The notes below the pieces were generated by a model. It made no database searches, was not told the origin of the DNA, and saw only the letters and a program-made list of their open reading frames with translations. Source: Collinsella sp. (GTDB lineage: Bacteria > Actinomycetota > Coriobacteriia > Coriobacteriales > Coriobacteriaceae). From it: a stretch of 5,910 nucleotides of DNA. Positions 1-5,606 of this stretch are shown here, one piece after another. A program made the position numbers and the translations under genes. The stretch's first letter is position 1, and every line of letters starts with the position of its first letter. Where the stretch lies: positions 1-5,910 of the forward strand of contig JAIHVJ010000167.1 of assembly GCA_022720335.1 (NCBI GenBank), given 5' to 3'.

Positions 1-1
1 G

Positions 2-1762
2 CTCTGCAGCAAAAAGGCCGGCAGACAGGTGCCCGAGTATCCGCGCCAGGAGCTGCCCGACGCCACCAAGTGGGACCACACCAAGTGGTCGCCCAACTAT
101 CGCAACGACAACCGCATCGAGACGTATGAGTCCGGCACCGCACCCTGCAAGACGGCCTGTCCCGCGCACGTTGCCGTTCAGGGCTACCTTAAGCTCGCGG
201 CGCAGGGTCGCTACGACGAGGCGCTGGCGCTCATCAAGCGCGAGAACCCGCTGCCCGCCATCTGTGGCCGCGTGTGCAATCGCCGCTGCGAGGATGCCTG
301 CACCCGTGGCCGCGTGGATGCCGCTGTGGCCATCGACGAGGTCAAGAAGTTCATTGCCCAGCGCGATCTGGACGCCGCGACCCGCTATGTCCCGCCTGTG
401 GTGACCCCGACGCGTGCCGGCGGCTTCGACCAGAAGATCGCCATTATCGGTGCCGGCCCGGCCGGTCTGTCCTGCGCTTTCTATCTGGCCGAGAAGGGCT
501 ACAAGCCCGTCGTATTCGAGAAGAATGAGCGCCCGGGCGGCATGCTCACCTACGGTATTCCCAGCTTTAAGCTGCAGAAGGATGTTATCGAGGCTGAGGT
601 CGAGGTCATTCGCCTGATGGGTGCCGAGTTCCGCTATGGCGTGGAGGTCGGCCGCGACGTGACGCTCGACGAGCTGCGCGCGCAGGGATTTAAGGCCTTC
701 TACGTGGCTATTGGCTGCCAGGGCGGCCGCCTTGCCGGTATTCCGGGCGAGGACGCCGAGGATGTGACCGTGGCCGTCGACTTCTTGCGCGAGGTCAACA
801 GCGGCAAGATCGACGCACTGCCCGGCCGCACCATCGTGGTGGGCGGCGGTAACGTGGCGATCGATGTCGCCCGCAACGCCTGCCGTCTGGGATCGGCGCA
901 CGTTGAGATGTTCTGCTTGGAGAGCGAGGCTCAGATGCCCGCCAGCGAGGAGGAGCGTCGCGAGGCCATTGAGGACGGCGCGCACATCAGCTGCGGCTGG
1001 GGCCCCAAGGAGGTCCATCTGGACGATGCCGGCCGTGTATGCGGCATTACCTTCAAGCGCTGCACGCGTGTCTTCGACGACGAGGGCCGTTTTGCGCCCG
1101 AGTACGACAAGAACGACCTGCGTCGCGTGGACGCCGACCGCGTGGTCATGTCCATCGGTCAGTCCATCGTGTGGGGCGACCTGTTGGCCGGCTCCAAGGT
1201 CGAGCTCGGCCGTGGCCAGGGCGCCCTTGCCGATCCCCAGACCTATCAGACCGCCGAACCCGACATCTTTGTGGGCGGTGACGTCTACACCGGCCCCAGC
1301 TTTGCCATCGATGCCATCGCCGCCGGTCACGAGGCCGCGGTATCCATACATCGCTTTGTGCAGCCGGGCTCTACGCTCACCATTGGCCGCAACCAGCGTA
1401 AGTACAGCGCGCTCGACCGCGATGACGTGGTGATCGAGAGCTATGACAACGCGAGCCGCGAGGTGGCCCACGTCGACCGCGAGCGCGAGAAGGCTGAGCC
1501 GTTTAGCGAGTATGTCGAGACCTTTACCGAGGAGCAGGTGCGTGCCGAGACCGCCCGCTGCCTGGGTTGCGGCGCCTCGATCGTCGACCCCAACAAGTGC
1601 ATCGGTTGCGGTCTGTGCACCACCAAGTGCGCGTTCGACGCCATTCACCTCGATCGCGACCGCCCCGAGTGCTCCACGATGGTCAAATACGAGCAAAAGC
1701 TCTCAAGCCTCGGCAAGTACGCTTTGAAGCGCGCAATCAAGATTAAATTCGGTCGCAAGTAA
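2..1762 (+). CDS. GltD-like FAD/NAD(P)-binding iron-sulfur oxidoreductase with C-terminal ferredoxin motif (5' end probably truncated)
   Basis: This is probably a soluble flavoprotein that moves electrons between NAD(P)H and ferredoxin or an Fe-S partner; the physiological partner is unknown. Residues are numbered from the GTG at 29. Near the N-terminus, Cys40, Cys44, Cys79, Cys83, Cys87 and Cys91 match the Fe-S domain of the glutamate synthase small subunit family. A Rossmann FAD site GAGPAG lies at 141-146 and a second nucleotide site GGGNVA at 272-277. A GGD motif (416-418) fits the closing FAD contact. The C-terminus has Cys511/Cys514 and then CIGCGLCTTKC (524-534), a ferredoxin-type [4Fe-4S] motif. 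GltD itself lacks this last motif, and no glutamate synthase large subunit is seen, so a redox role like E. coli AegA or NfnB-type proteins is likelier than glutamate synthesis. The frame is open from base 2 with no stop before the GTG. That GTG has only a poor, distant AAAAAGG (11-17), so the true start is probably upstream of the window. The stop is TAA at 1760-1762. Confidence 0.88.
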   Translation, partial: LCSKKAGRQVPEYPRQELPDATKWDHTKWSPNYRNDNRIETYESGTAPCKTACPAHVAVQGYLKLAAQGRYDEALALIKRENPLPAICGRVCNRRCEDACTRGRVDAAVAIDEVKKFIAQRDLDAATRYVPPVVTPTRAGGFDQKIAIIGAGPAGLSCAFYLAEKGYKPVVFEKNERPGGMLTYGIPSFKLQKDVIEAEVEVIRLMGAEFRYGVEVGRDVTLDELRAQGFKAFYVAIGCQGGRLAGIPGEDAEDVTVAVDFLREVNSGKIDALPGRTIVVGGGNVAIDVARNACRLGSAHVEMFCLESEAQMPASEEERREAIEDGAHISCGWGPKEVHLDDAGRVCGITFKRCTRVFDDEGRFAPEYDKNDLRRVDADRVVMSIGQSIVWGDLLAGSKVELGRGQGALADPQTYQTAEPDIFVGGDVYTGPSFAIDAIAAGHEAAVSIHRFVQPGSTLTIGRNQRKYSALDRDDVVIESYDNASREVAHVDREREKAEPFSEYVETFTEEQVRAETARCLGCGASIVDPNKCIGCGLCTTKCAFDAIHLDRDRPECSTMVKYEQKLSSLGKYALKRAIKIKFGRK

Positions 1763-1769
1763 TGAGGTT

Positions 1770-1791
1770 CCGCCGTTCTAACGAACGGCGG
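1770..1791 (+). terminator. Short GC-rich hairpin after the oxidoreductase gene, weak or Rho-dependent terminator candidate
   Basis: A perfect 9-bp stem, CCGCCGTTC (1770-1778) with GAACGGCGG (1783-1791), encloses a TAAC loop and begins 8 bases after the stop codon. No T-tract follows, so it is not a standard intrinsic terminator. It could pause polymerase, protect the 3' end, or allow read-through into hypA 98 bases further on. Confidence 0.5.
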
Positions 1792-1874
1792 CACTGCCGA
1801 CGCTGCGCGGCGCCCAAGCACCCCATCTTGCCCCTCAACTTCGGCGTTTGGCTGACATCGCATCAACCGTTGTT

Positions 1875-1880
1875 GAAAGG
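1875..1880 (+). promoter_or_regulatory. Ribosome binding site that fixes the TTG start of hypA
   Basis: GAAAGG lies 8 bases before the TTG at 1889. This spacing, together with the His-Glu that must follow Met1 in HypA, supports the rare TTG start. No convincing promoter is visible between the upstream stop and this site. Confidence 0.65.
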
Positions 1881-1888
1881 TTTCTGCC

Positions 1889-2317
1889 TTGCATGAATTG
1901 GGAATCGTTTACCACATCATTCGCGATGTCGAGAATGTGGCGCGCGCTCATGGCGTGCGTCGCGTTTCGAGCGTGACGTTGCTACTGGGCGAGGTCTCGG
2001 GCGTCGTTCCCGACTTGCTGCTCGACGCTTGGCGTTGGGCGGCAGATAAAAAGTCCATCACGCAAGGCGCGGAGCTTATCGTGGAGCCTGTCGAGGCCGT
2101 GACGCATTGCGAGGCGTGCGGCCGCGACTACGCGACAGTCGAGCACGGCAAGACTTGCCCCCATTGCGGCAGCGGCGAAACATACCTGCTGCAGGGCCAG
2201 GAGGTCATGATCAAACAGATTGAGACCCCCGACGAGGATCCGGCAGACGCTGCCCCCGACGGCCTCTCCGACGCCCCCGATGCCGTCGACGCCGCCAACC
2301 CCCTCCATATCGCCTAG
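1889..2317 (+). CDS. hypA: HypA, nickel-binding hydrogenase maturation factor, with acidic C-terminal extension
   Basis: HypA is a cytoplasmic zinc protein that, with HypB, delivers Ni2+ to the large subunit of [NiFe]-hydrogenase (and to urease in some bacteria). The protein opens MHELGIVYHII, the family signature. His2 with the N-terminal amine is the known nickel ligand, which fixes the TTG at 1889 as the start. The structural zinc site is the four cysteines Cys74, Cys77, Cys90 and Cys93, as two CxxC pairs with spacing close to that of E. coli HypA. The family is usually about 113-120 residues; this one has 142. The extra residues, from about 113 on, are rich in Asp, Ala and Pro and look disordered. 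No other hyp gene or hydrogenase subunit is in the window, so its partners lie elsewhere. It follows the Fe-S flavoprotein by 126 bases on the same strand, which suggests a shared hydrogen or formate redox theme but does not prove an operon. Confidence 0.95.
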   Translation: MHELGIVYHIIRDVENVARAHGVRRVSSVTLLLGEVSGVVPDLLLDAWRWAADKKSITQGAELIVEPVEAVTHCEACGRDYATVEHGKTCPHCGSGETYLLQGQEVMIKQIETPDEDPADAAPDGLSDAPDAVDAANPLHIA

Positions 2318-2327
2318 GATTCCCTAT

Positions 2328-2400
2328 AAGTTGCGGTGAAATAGTTCCTTAATTCAGCCTTCTGACTCTTAAACAAGAACTATTTCACCGCAACTTTTTT
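2328..2400 (+). terminator. 20-bp perfect inverted repeat with T-tract, probable hypA terminator
   Basis: The left arm at 2328-2347 (AAGTTGCGGTGAAATAGTTC) is perfectly complementary to the right arm at 2377-2396, which runs into TTTTTT (2395-2400). It starts 10 bases after the hypA stop. The 29-base loop can fold further: TTAA (2349-2352) with TTAA (2369-2372), then TCAG (2354-2357) with CTGA (2362-2365) around CCTT. Only the forward orientation is followed by a T-run, so it should end transcription from hypA. The arm is longer and less GC-rich than is typical for an intrinsic terminator, so it may instead be a copy of a dispersed palindromic repeat that supplies terminator function. Confidence 0.75.
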
Positions 2401-2447
2401 GAGTAGTTTTGTTGAGCATAAGTCGTGCAAATAGTCAAGCCATGTCT

Positions 2448-2458
2448 GTTTAAACAAA
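2448..2458 (+). repeat. GTTTAAACAAA direct repeat, copy 1
   Basis: The copy contains the 8-bp palindrome GTTTAAAC (2448-2455), extended by flanking T and A to a 10-bp palindrome (2447-2456). An identical 11-base copy starts 163 bases downstream at 2611. It may be a recognition site for a regulator of the PTS operon, or an AT-rich coincidence. Confidence 0.4.
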
Positions 2459-2466
2459 ATAGTGAC

Positions 2467-2486
2467 AGTACGAGCACATTCGTACT
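2467..2486. repeat. 7-bp perfect hairpin
   Basis: AGTACGA (2467-2473) and TCGTACT (2480-2486) pair perfectly around a GCACAT loop. No T-tract follows, so it is not a terminator. It sits inside the larger inverted repeat and 3 bases before the 16-bp palindrome. Confidence 0.5.
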
Positions 2487-2489
2487 TGC

Positions 2490-2505
2490 TTAATATCGAT
2501 ATTAA
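2490..2505. promoter_or_regulatory. 16-bp perfect palindrome, candidate operator
   Basis: TTAATATCGATATTAA is self-complementary over all 16 bases, with the centre at the CG step (2497/2498). Perfect even-length symmetry with no loop suits binding by a dimeric transcription factor better than RNA folding. It lies about 140 bases upstream of the TATAAT box, so it would act as a distant site unless another promoter exists. No regulator gene is in the window to pair with it. Confidence 0.45.
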
Positions 2506-2610
2506 TGAACAGCTTGCTTGTATCTGTAAAATGCATGGCTTGATGTGCGACGCCTTGGCGTGTAATGAGTCAAAAAGCAGTAAAGTAATCAACTTGTAAC
2601 AAACCTAGAC

Positions 2611-2621
2611 GTTTAAACAAA
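2611..2621 (+). repeat. GTTTAAACAAA direct repeat, copy 2, just upstream of the PTS promoter
   Basis: This second copy of the 11-base sequence ends 25 bases before the TATAAT box, overlapping or just upstream of where the -35 element would be. The position would suit an activator that compensates for a poor -35. Confidence 0.4.
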
Positions 2622-2646
2622 TAAACCAACCTTTTGCGAATTTAGC

Positions 2647-2652
2647 TATAAT
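2647..2652 (+). promoter_or_regulatory. Probable -10 box of the PTS operon promoter
   Basis: A perfect TATAAT lies 70 bases upstream of the EIIAB start codon. With a 16-18 base spacer, the -35 window (about 2623-2630) reads AAACCAAC, which does not resemble TTGACA, and there is no TG of an extended -10. The promoter is therefore likely weak alone and activator-dependent. The expected leader is about 60 bases. Confidence 0.5.
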
Positions 2653-2710
2653 TCTACAAACCAAACAGGTATACTTCCTTAATGTCGTGTAGGAAATACG
2701 TAGACAAAAA

Positions 2711-2715
2711 GGAGG
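2711..2715 (+). promoter_or_regulatory. Strong Shine-Dalgarno deciding the EIIAB start
   Basis: GGAGG, preceded by a run of A, ends 7 bases before the ATG at 2723 and only 4 bases before the in-frame GTG at 2720. The spacing favours the ATG, so the protein begins MVSIVLASHG. Confidence 0.75.
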
Positions 2716-2722
2716 TTATGTG

Positions 2723-3712
2723 ATGGTAAGTATTGTTCTTGCTAGCCACGGGGACTTGGCTGCTGGAATCAAGCAGACGGGCTCGATGGTCTTTGGCGAT
2801 CAGCCGTCTGTAGCCGTGGTCTCGCTCGAGCCGAGCATGGGCCCCGACGACTTCCGTGCCAAGGTCGAGGAAGCAATCGCTTCCTTCGAGGACCAGGAGC
2901 AGGTGCTCTTCCTCGTTGATCTGTGGGGCGGCACGCCGTTCAACCAGATCAGCGGGCTCATCGAGGGCCACGATTCCTGGGCTATCGTCACCGGTGTCAA
3001 CCTGCCTATGCTCATCGAGGCATATTCGCAGCGCTTTGACGCAAAGAACACTGCACATGCGATCGCAAAACATCTCGTGACTGAGGCTAAGGCTGGCGTG
3101 CGCGTCAAGCCTGAGTCTCTGGAGCCCGAGGAGAAGAAGCCGGCTACGGCCGCCGCTGCTCCTGCAGGCGCCATTCCTCCGGGAACGGTCATCGGCGACG
3201 GGCACATCAAGATTGCCCACGTCCGTATCGACACCCGTCTGCTGCATGGTCAGGTGGCCACCACGTGGACCAAGCAGATCAACCCCAACCGCATCATCGT
3301 GGTTTCCGACGGCGTTGCTCACGACGAGCTCCGCAAGACCATGATCGAGCAGGCTGCCCCTCCGGGAGTCCATGCCAACGTCGTGCCCATCAAGAAGATG
3401 GCCGAGGTCGTCAAGGACACGCGCTTTGGTGACACCAAGGCGATGCTGCTCTTCGAGAACCCGCAGGATCTGCTCAAGGCCATCGAGGCCGGCGTCGACA
3501 TCAAGGAAGTCAACATCGGTTCCATGGCCCACTCCAAGGGCAAGGTCGTCGTCACCAACGCCGTCGCTATGGGCGATGACGACGTCAAGACTCTCGAGGC
3601 CCTCAAGGCCAAGGGCGTCAAGTTCGAGGTCCGCAAGGTTCCTTCGGATTCCTCCGAGGATCTCGACGCCATGTTGAAGAAAGCTAAGGCCGAACTGGCC
3701 GCTCAAGCATAG
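2723..3712 (+). CDS. manX: PTS mannose-family EIIAB component (fused IIA and IIB)
   Basis: This is the cytoplasmic phosphotransfer subunit of a mannose/fructose/sorbose-family PTS, 329 residues, matching the usual length of fused ManX/ManL proteins. The EIIA domain spans about residues 1-125; the active His9 sits in LASHG and receives phosphate from HPr. LWGGTPFN (68-74) is a conserved EIIA segment. An Ala/Pro/Glu-rich linker covers about 130-158. The EIIB domain spans about 160-325; its active His175 lies in DTRLLHGQVATTW, and GSMAHSKGK (266-274) is typical of mannose EIIB. His175 passes phosphate to the incoming sugar. It is the first gene of the operon, 18 bases before EIIC. The symbol reflects family, not proven sugar: mannose, glucose and amino sugars are all possible, and no sugar-specific enzyme lies nearby. 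Confidence 0.96.
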   Translation: MVSIVLASHGDLAAGIKQTGSMVFGDQPSVAVVSLEPSMGPDDFRAKVEEAIASFEDQEQVLFLVDLWGGTPFNQISGLIEGHDSWAIVTGVNLPMLIEAYSQRFDAKNTAHAIAKHLVTEAKAGVRVKPESLEPEEKKPATAAAAPAGAIPPGTVIGDGHIKIAHVRIDTRLLHGQVATTWTKQINPNRIIVVSDGVAHDELRKTMIEQAAPPGVHANVVPIKKMAEVVKDTRFGDTKAMLLFENPQDLLKAIEAGVDIKEVNIGSMAHSKGKVVVTNAVAMGDDDVKTLEALKAKGVKFEVRKVPSDSSEDLDAMLKKAKAELAAQA

Positions 3713-3730
3713 TAAAGGAGGGTCCGATAC

Positions 3731-4549
3731 ATGTCTGCAATCACTATTCTGCTTGTTGCGATTGTCGCGTTGCTTGCCGGTATGGAAGGCATTCTGGATG
3801 AGTTCCAGTTCCATCAGCCGCTCGTGGCATGCACGCTTATCGGTCTCGTAACCGGTCACCTTCAGGAGGGCATCCTCCTGGGCGGTTCGCTCCAGATGAT
3901 GGCCCTTGGCTGGGCTAACGTCGGCGCCGCCGTCGCGCCTGACGCCGCTCTGGCCTCGGTCGCCTCTTCGATCATCATGGTGCTCGCCCTCAACGGCGGC
4001 GCTACCGATCCGTCGAAGGCCGTTACCGCCGCTATCGCCGTCGCTGTCCCGCTGTCGGTCGCTGGTCTGTTCCTGACCATGATCTGCCGTACCCTGGCTA
4101 CCGCTATCGCTCACGCCATGGACGGTTGCGCCGAGAAGGGCGACTTCGCTGGCATCGAGCGTTGGCAGTACATTGCCATCCTTATGCAGGGCCTTCGTAT
4201 CGCCATCCCGGCAGTACTTCTGTGCATCATCCCGGCCGAGGCTGTTACCAACGCGCTTAACGCTATGCCCGACTGGCTGTCCGGCGGCATGGCTGTCGGC
4301 GGCGGCATGGTCGCTTCCGTCGGTTACGCCATGGTCATCAACATGATGGCCACCAAGGAGACCTGGCCGTTCTTCATCCTCGGCTTTGTCCTTGCTGCCA
4401 TCCCTCAGCTCACGCTGATCGCTCTTGGCCTCATCGGCATCTCCCTTGCCCTCATCTACCTTGGCCTTAAGGATCTGGCCAAGCAGGGTGGCGGCATGGG
4501 CGGTGGCTCCGGTGACCCGCTCGGCGACATTCTGAACGATTACGAGTAG
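3731..4549 (+). CDS. manY: PTS mannose-family EIIC membrane component
   Basis: This is one of two membrane subunits forming the sugar channel of the mannose-family PTS. The 272 residues agree with the family length of about 265-270. It is strongly hydrophobic: membrane segments or re-entrant stretches are visible at about 3-20, 30-42, 47-65, 72-88, 97-125, 147-168, 184-207 and 212-246. The N-terminus and the motif LLGGSLQMMALGWANVGAAVAPDAAL (from residue 49) are characteristic of EIIC-Man. The tail after residue 250 is glycine-rich and ends in an acidic, probably cytoplasmic stretch. The ATG at 3731 has AAAGGAGGG (3714-3722) 8 bases upstream. It lies between EIIAB and EIID with short gaps (18 and 16 bases), as expected for coupled expression of a fixed-ratio complex. 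The substrate cannot be read from this sequence. Confidence 0.96.
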   Translation: MSAITILLVAIVALLAGMEGILDEFQFHQPLVACTLIGLVTGHLQEGILLGGSLQMMALGWANVGAAVAPDAALASVASSIIMVLALNGGATDPSKAVTAAIAVAVPLSVAGLFLTMICRTLATAIAHAMDGCAEKGDFAGIERWQYIAILMQGLRIAIPAVLLCIIPAEAVTNALNAMPDWLSGGMAVGGGMVASVGYAMVINMMATKETWPFFILGFVLAAIPQLTLIALGLIGISLALIYLGLKDLAKQGGGMGGGSGDPLGDILNDYE

Positions 4550-4555
4550 GAGGGG
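4549..4555 (+). promoter_or_regulatory. Shine-Dalgarno overlapping the EIIC stop codon and deciding the EIID start
   Basis: GGAGGGG begins with the last base of the EIIC TAG. An in-frame GTG at 4557 is only 1 base away, too close for initiation, while the ATG at 4566 is 10 bases away. The ATG is therefore the better start. The overlap suggests translational coupling. Confidence 0.7.
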
Positions 4556-4565
4556 AGTGATACAT

Positions 4566-5486
4566 ATGGCAGAGAACAAGATTCAGCTCACCAAGGCTGA
4601 CCGCAAGAAGGTTTGCTTCCGTCATCAGTTCCTTCAGGGCTCGTGGAACTACGAGCGTATGCAGAACGGCGGCTGGTGCTTCGCAATGATCCCTGCGATC
4701 AAGAAGCTCTACACCAGCAAGGATGACCAGATTGCCGCTCTTAAGCGCCACCTGGAGTTCTATAACACCCACCCCTATGTTTCCGCCCCCGTCATTGGCG
4801 TTACCCTCGCCCTCGAGGAGGAGCGCGCCAACGGTGCTCCGATCGACGACGTCGCCATCCAGGGCGTCAAGGTCGGTATGATGGGCCCGCTCGCCGGCGT
4901 CGGCGACCCTGCCTTCTGGTTCACCCTTCGCCCGATTCTGGGCGCTCTGGGCGCTTCCATGGCCCTGTCCGGCAGCATCGCCGGTCCGCTGCTGTTCTTC
5001 TTCGCGTGGAACATCATCCGTTACGCCTTCCTGTGGTACACGCAGGAGTTTGGCTACAAGGTCGGCTCCTCCATCGCCAAGGACCTCTCCGGCGGTCTGA
5101 TGGGCAAGGTTACCGAGGGTGCTTCCATCCTGGGTATGTTCATCATCGGCGCCCTGGTCGAGCGCTGGGTGTCCATCTCCTTCACCCCGGTCGTCTCCAA
5201 GGTCACGCAGTCTGCTGGCGCCTTTATCGACTGGGCTAGCCTGCCCTCCGGCTCCGAGGGCGTCAAGGAAGCGCTGACGATGTACAACTCCATCGGTGCT
5301 ACCGCCCTTGATCAGGTTAAGGTCACCACGCTTCAGGCTAACCTCGATCAGCTCATCCCCGGCCTTGCCGCTGTGTGCCTGACCCTGCTGGTCTGCAAGC
5401 TCCTCAAGAAGAAGGTCAGCCCGATCGTCATCATCCTGGCTCTCTTCGCCGTCGGCATCATCGGTCGCGTCTGCGGCTTCATGTAA
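4566..5486 (+). CDS. manZ: PTS mannose-family EIID membrane component
   Basis: This is the second membrane subunit of the mannose-family PTS, working with EIIC in sugar translocation; EIID is unique to this PTS family. It has 306 residues, near the family norm. The amphipathic N-terminal half carries family signatures: QFLQGSWNYERMQNGGW (21-37), AMIPAIKKLY (40-49) and the loop GPLAGVGDPAFWFTLRPI (107-124). Hydrophobic segments follow at about 125-158, 184-206 and 263-280, and the last helix at 285-303 places the C-terminus at or near the membrane. The start is taken at the ATG (4566) because the GTG at 4557 touches the Shine-Dalgarno. The gene ends 56 bases before a strong terminator, so it closes the core transporter transcript. 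In lactic acid bacteria and Listeria the EIIC/EIID pair is also a bacteriocin and phage receptor, which is family knowledge not tested here. Confidence 0.96.
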   Translation: MAENKIQLTKADRKKVCFRHQFLQGSWNYERMQNGGWCFAMIPAIKKLYTSKDDQIAALKRHLEFYNTHPYVSAPVIGVTLALEEERANGAPIDDVAIQGVKVGMMGPLAGVGDPAFWFTLRPILGALGASMALSGSIAGPLLFFFAWNIIRYAFLWYTQEFGYKVGSSIAKDLSGGLMGKVTEGASILGMFIIGALVERWVSISFTPVVSKVTQSAGAFIDWASLPSGSEGVKEALTMYNSIGATALDQVKVTTLQANLDQLIPGLAAVCLTLLVCKLLKKKVSPIVIILALFAVGIIGRVCGFM

Positions 5487-5542
5487 GCACGCTTCGGCTT
5501 AAGACCGAGAATTGCTAGGCAAGGGCTTTTGAGCCATTGAAA

Positions 5543-5587
5543 CGGACCGCACCCGGTGGGTACACTGGATGCGGTCCGATTGTTTTT
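5543..5587 (+). terminator. Intrinsic terminator between EIID and the DUF956 gene
   Basis: CGGACCGCA (5543-5551) pairs with TGCGGTCCG (5570-5578). After one C/A mismatch the stem continues as CCGGTG (5553-5558) with CACTGG (5563-5568), including one G-U pair, around a GGTA loop. TTGTTTTT follows at 5580-5587. This is the clearest Rho-independent terminator in the window. It ends 3 bases before the GGAGGG ribosome binding site of the next gene, so it should reduce expression of DUF956 relative to the transporter. Confidence 0.88.
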
Positions 5588-5606
5588 ATTGGAGGGCGAG
5601 GCGCGT

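Larger units (their letters stand above)
2435..2543. repeat. 10-bp inverted repeat enclosing a palindrome-rich segment
   Basis: TCAAGCCATG (2435-2444) is the exact reverse complement of CATGGCTTGA (2534-2543). Just outside, GTCG (2422-2425) can also pair with CGAC (2548-2551) across an unequal gap. The 89 bases between the arms contain one GTTTAAAC, a 7-bp hairpin and a 16-bp palindrome. It could be the closing stem of a structured RNA, paired regulator sites, or the ends of a very small mobile element. Confidence 0.5.
2318..2722. other. 405-base gene-free, AT-rich intergenic region between hypA and the PTS operon
   Basis: I see no credible gene here. The stretch 2401-2700 is about 36% G+C by hand count, far below the flanking genes. 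It holds the hypA terminator, a 7-bp hairpin, a 16-bp perfect palindrome, a widely spaced 10-bp inverted repeat, two copies of GTTTAAACAAA, a near-palindrome ACGCCTTGGCGT (2550-2561), and a TATAAT box before the first PTS gene. This density of symmetric sequence fits a control region with several protein-binding sites or a structured leader. A 70-codon frame on the minus strand (2380-2592) crosses these palindromes and has no supporting start site or family resemblance. Confidence 0.8.

Noticed and set aside
2550..2570. TTGGCG stretch considered as a sigma-54 (-24/-12) promoter, since some mannose PTS operons are sigma-54 dependent
   Set aside because: The expected GC element at the -12 position is absent, the site is about 150 bases from the first gene, and sigma-54 is not expected in actinobacteria.
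2380..2592. 70-codon minus-strand frame in the AT-rich spacer
   Set aside because: It overlaps the terminator arm and the palindromes, has no recognisable family and no evident ribosome binding site. Its composition follows the AT-rich DNA rather than the codon use of the real genes.
2401..2720. Catabolite-response (cre-like) site searched for upstream of the PTS operon
   Set aside because: No stretch matches the TGWAANCGNTNWCA consensus well. The closest, around 2525-2538, lacks the central CG.
2720..2722. GTG at 2720 as the EIIAB start, and likewise GTG at 4557 for EIID
   Set aside because: Both lie too close to their Shine-Dalgarno (4 bases and 1 base). The in-frame ATG codons at 2723 and 4566 have normal spacing and give the usual family N-termini.
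2654..4579. 641-codon open frame on the minus strand across the EIIAB and EIIC genes
   Set aside because: It is fully antisense to two genes with clear active sites and family motifs. Its product is a low-complexity mix of Asp, Gly, His and Arg with no recognisable domain. It is best explained by the GC-biased third codon positions of the real genes.
5487..5540. Small hairpins between the EIID stop and the terminator (for example GGCT/AGCC around 5524-5535)
   Set aside because: The stems are only 4-5 bp and are expected by chance; none can convincingly compete with the main terminator stem.
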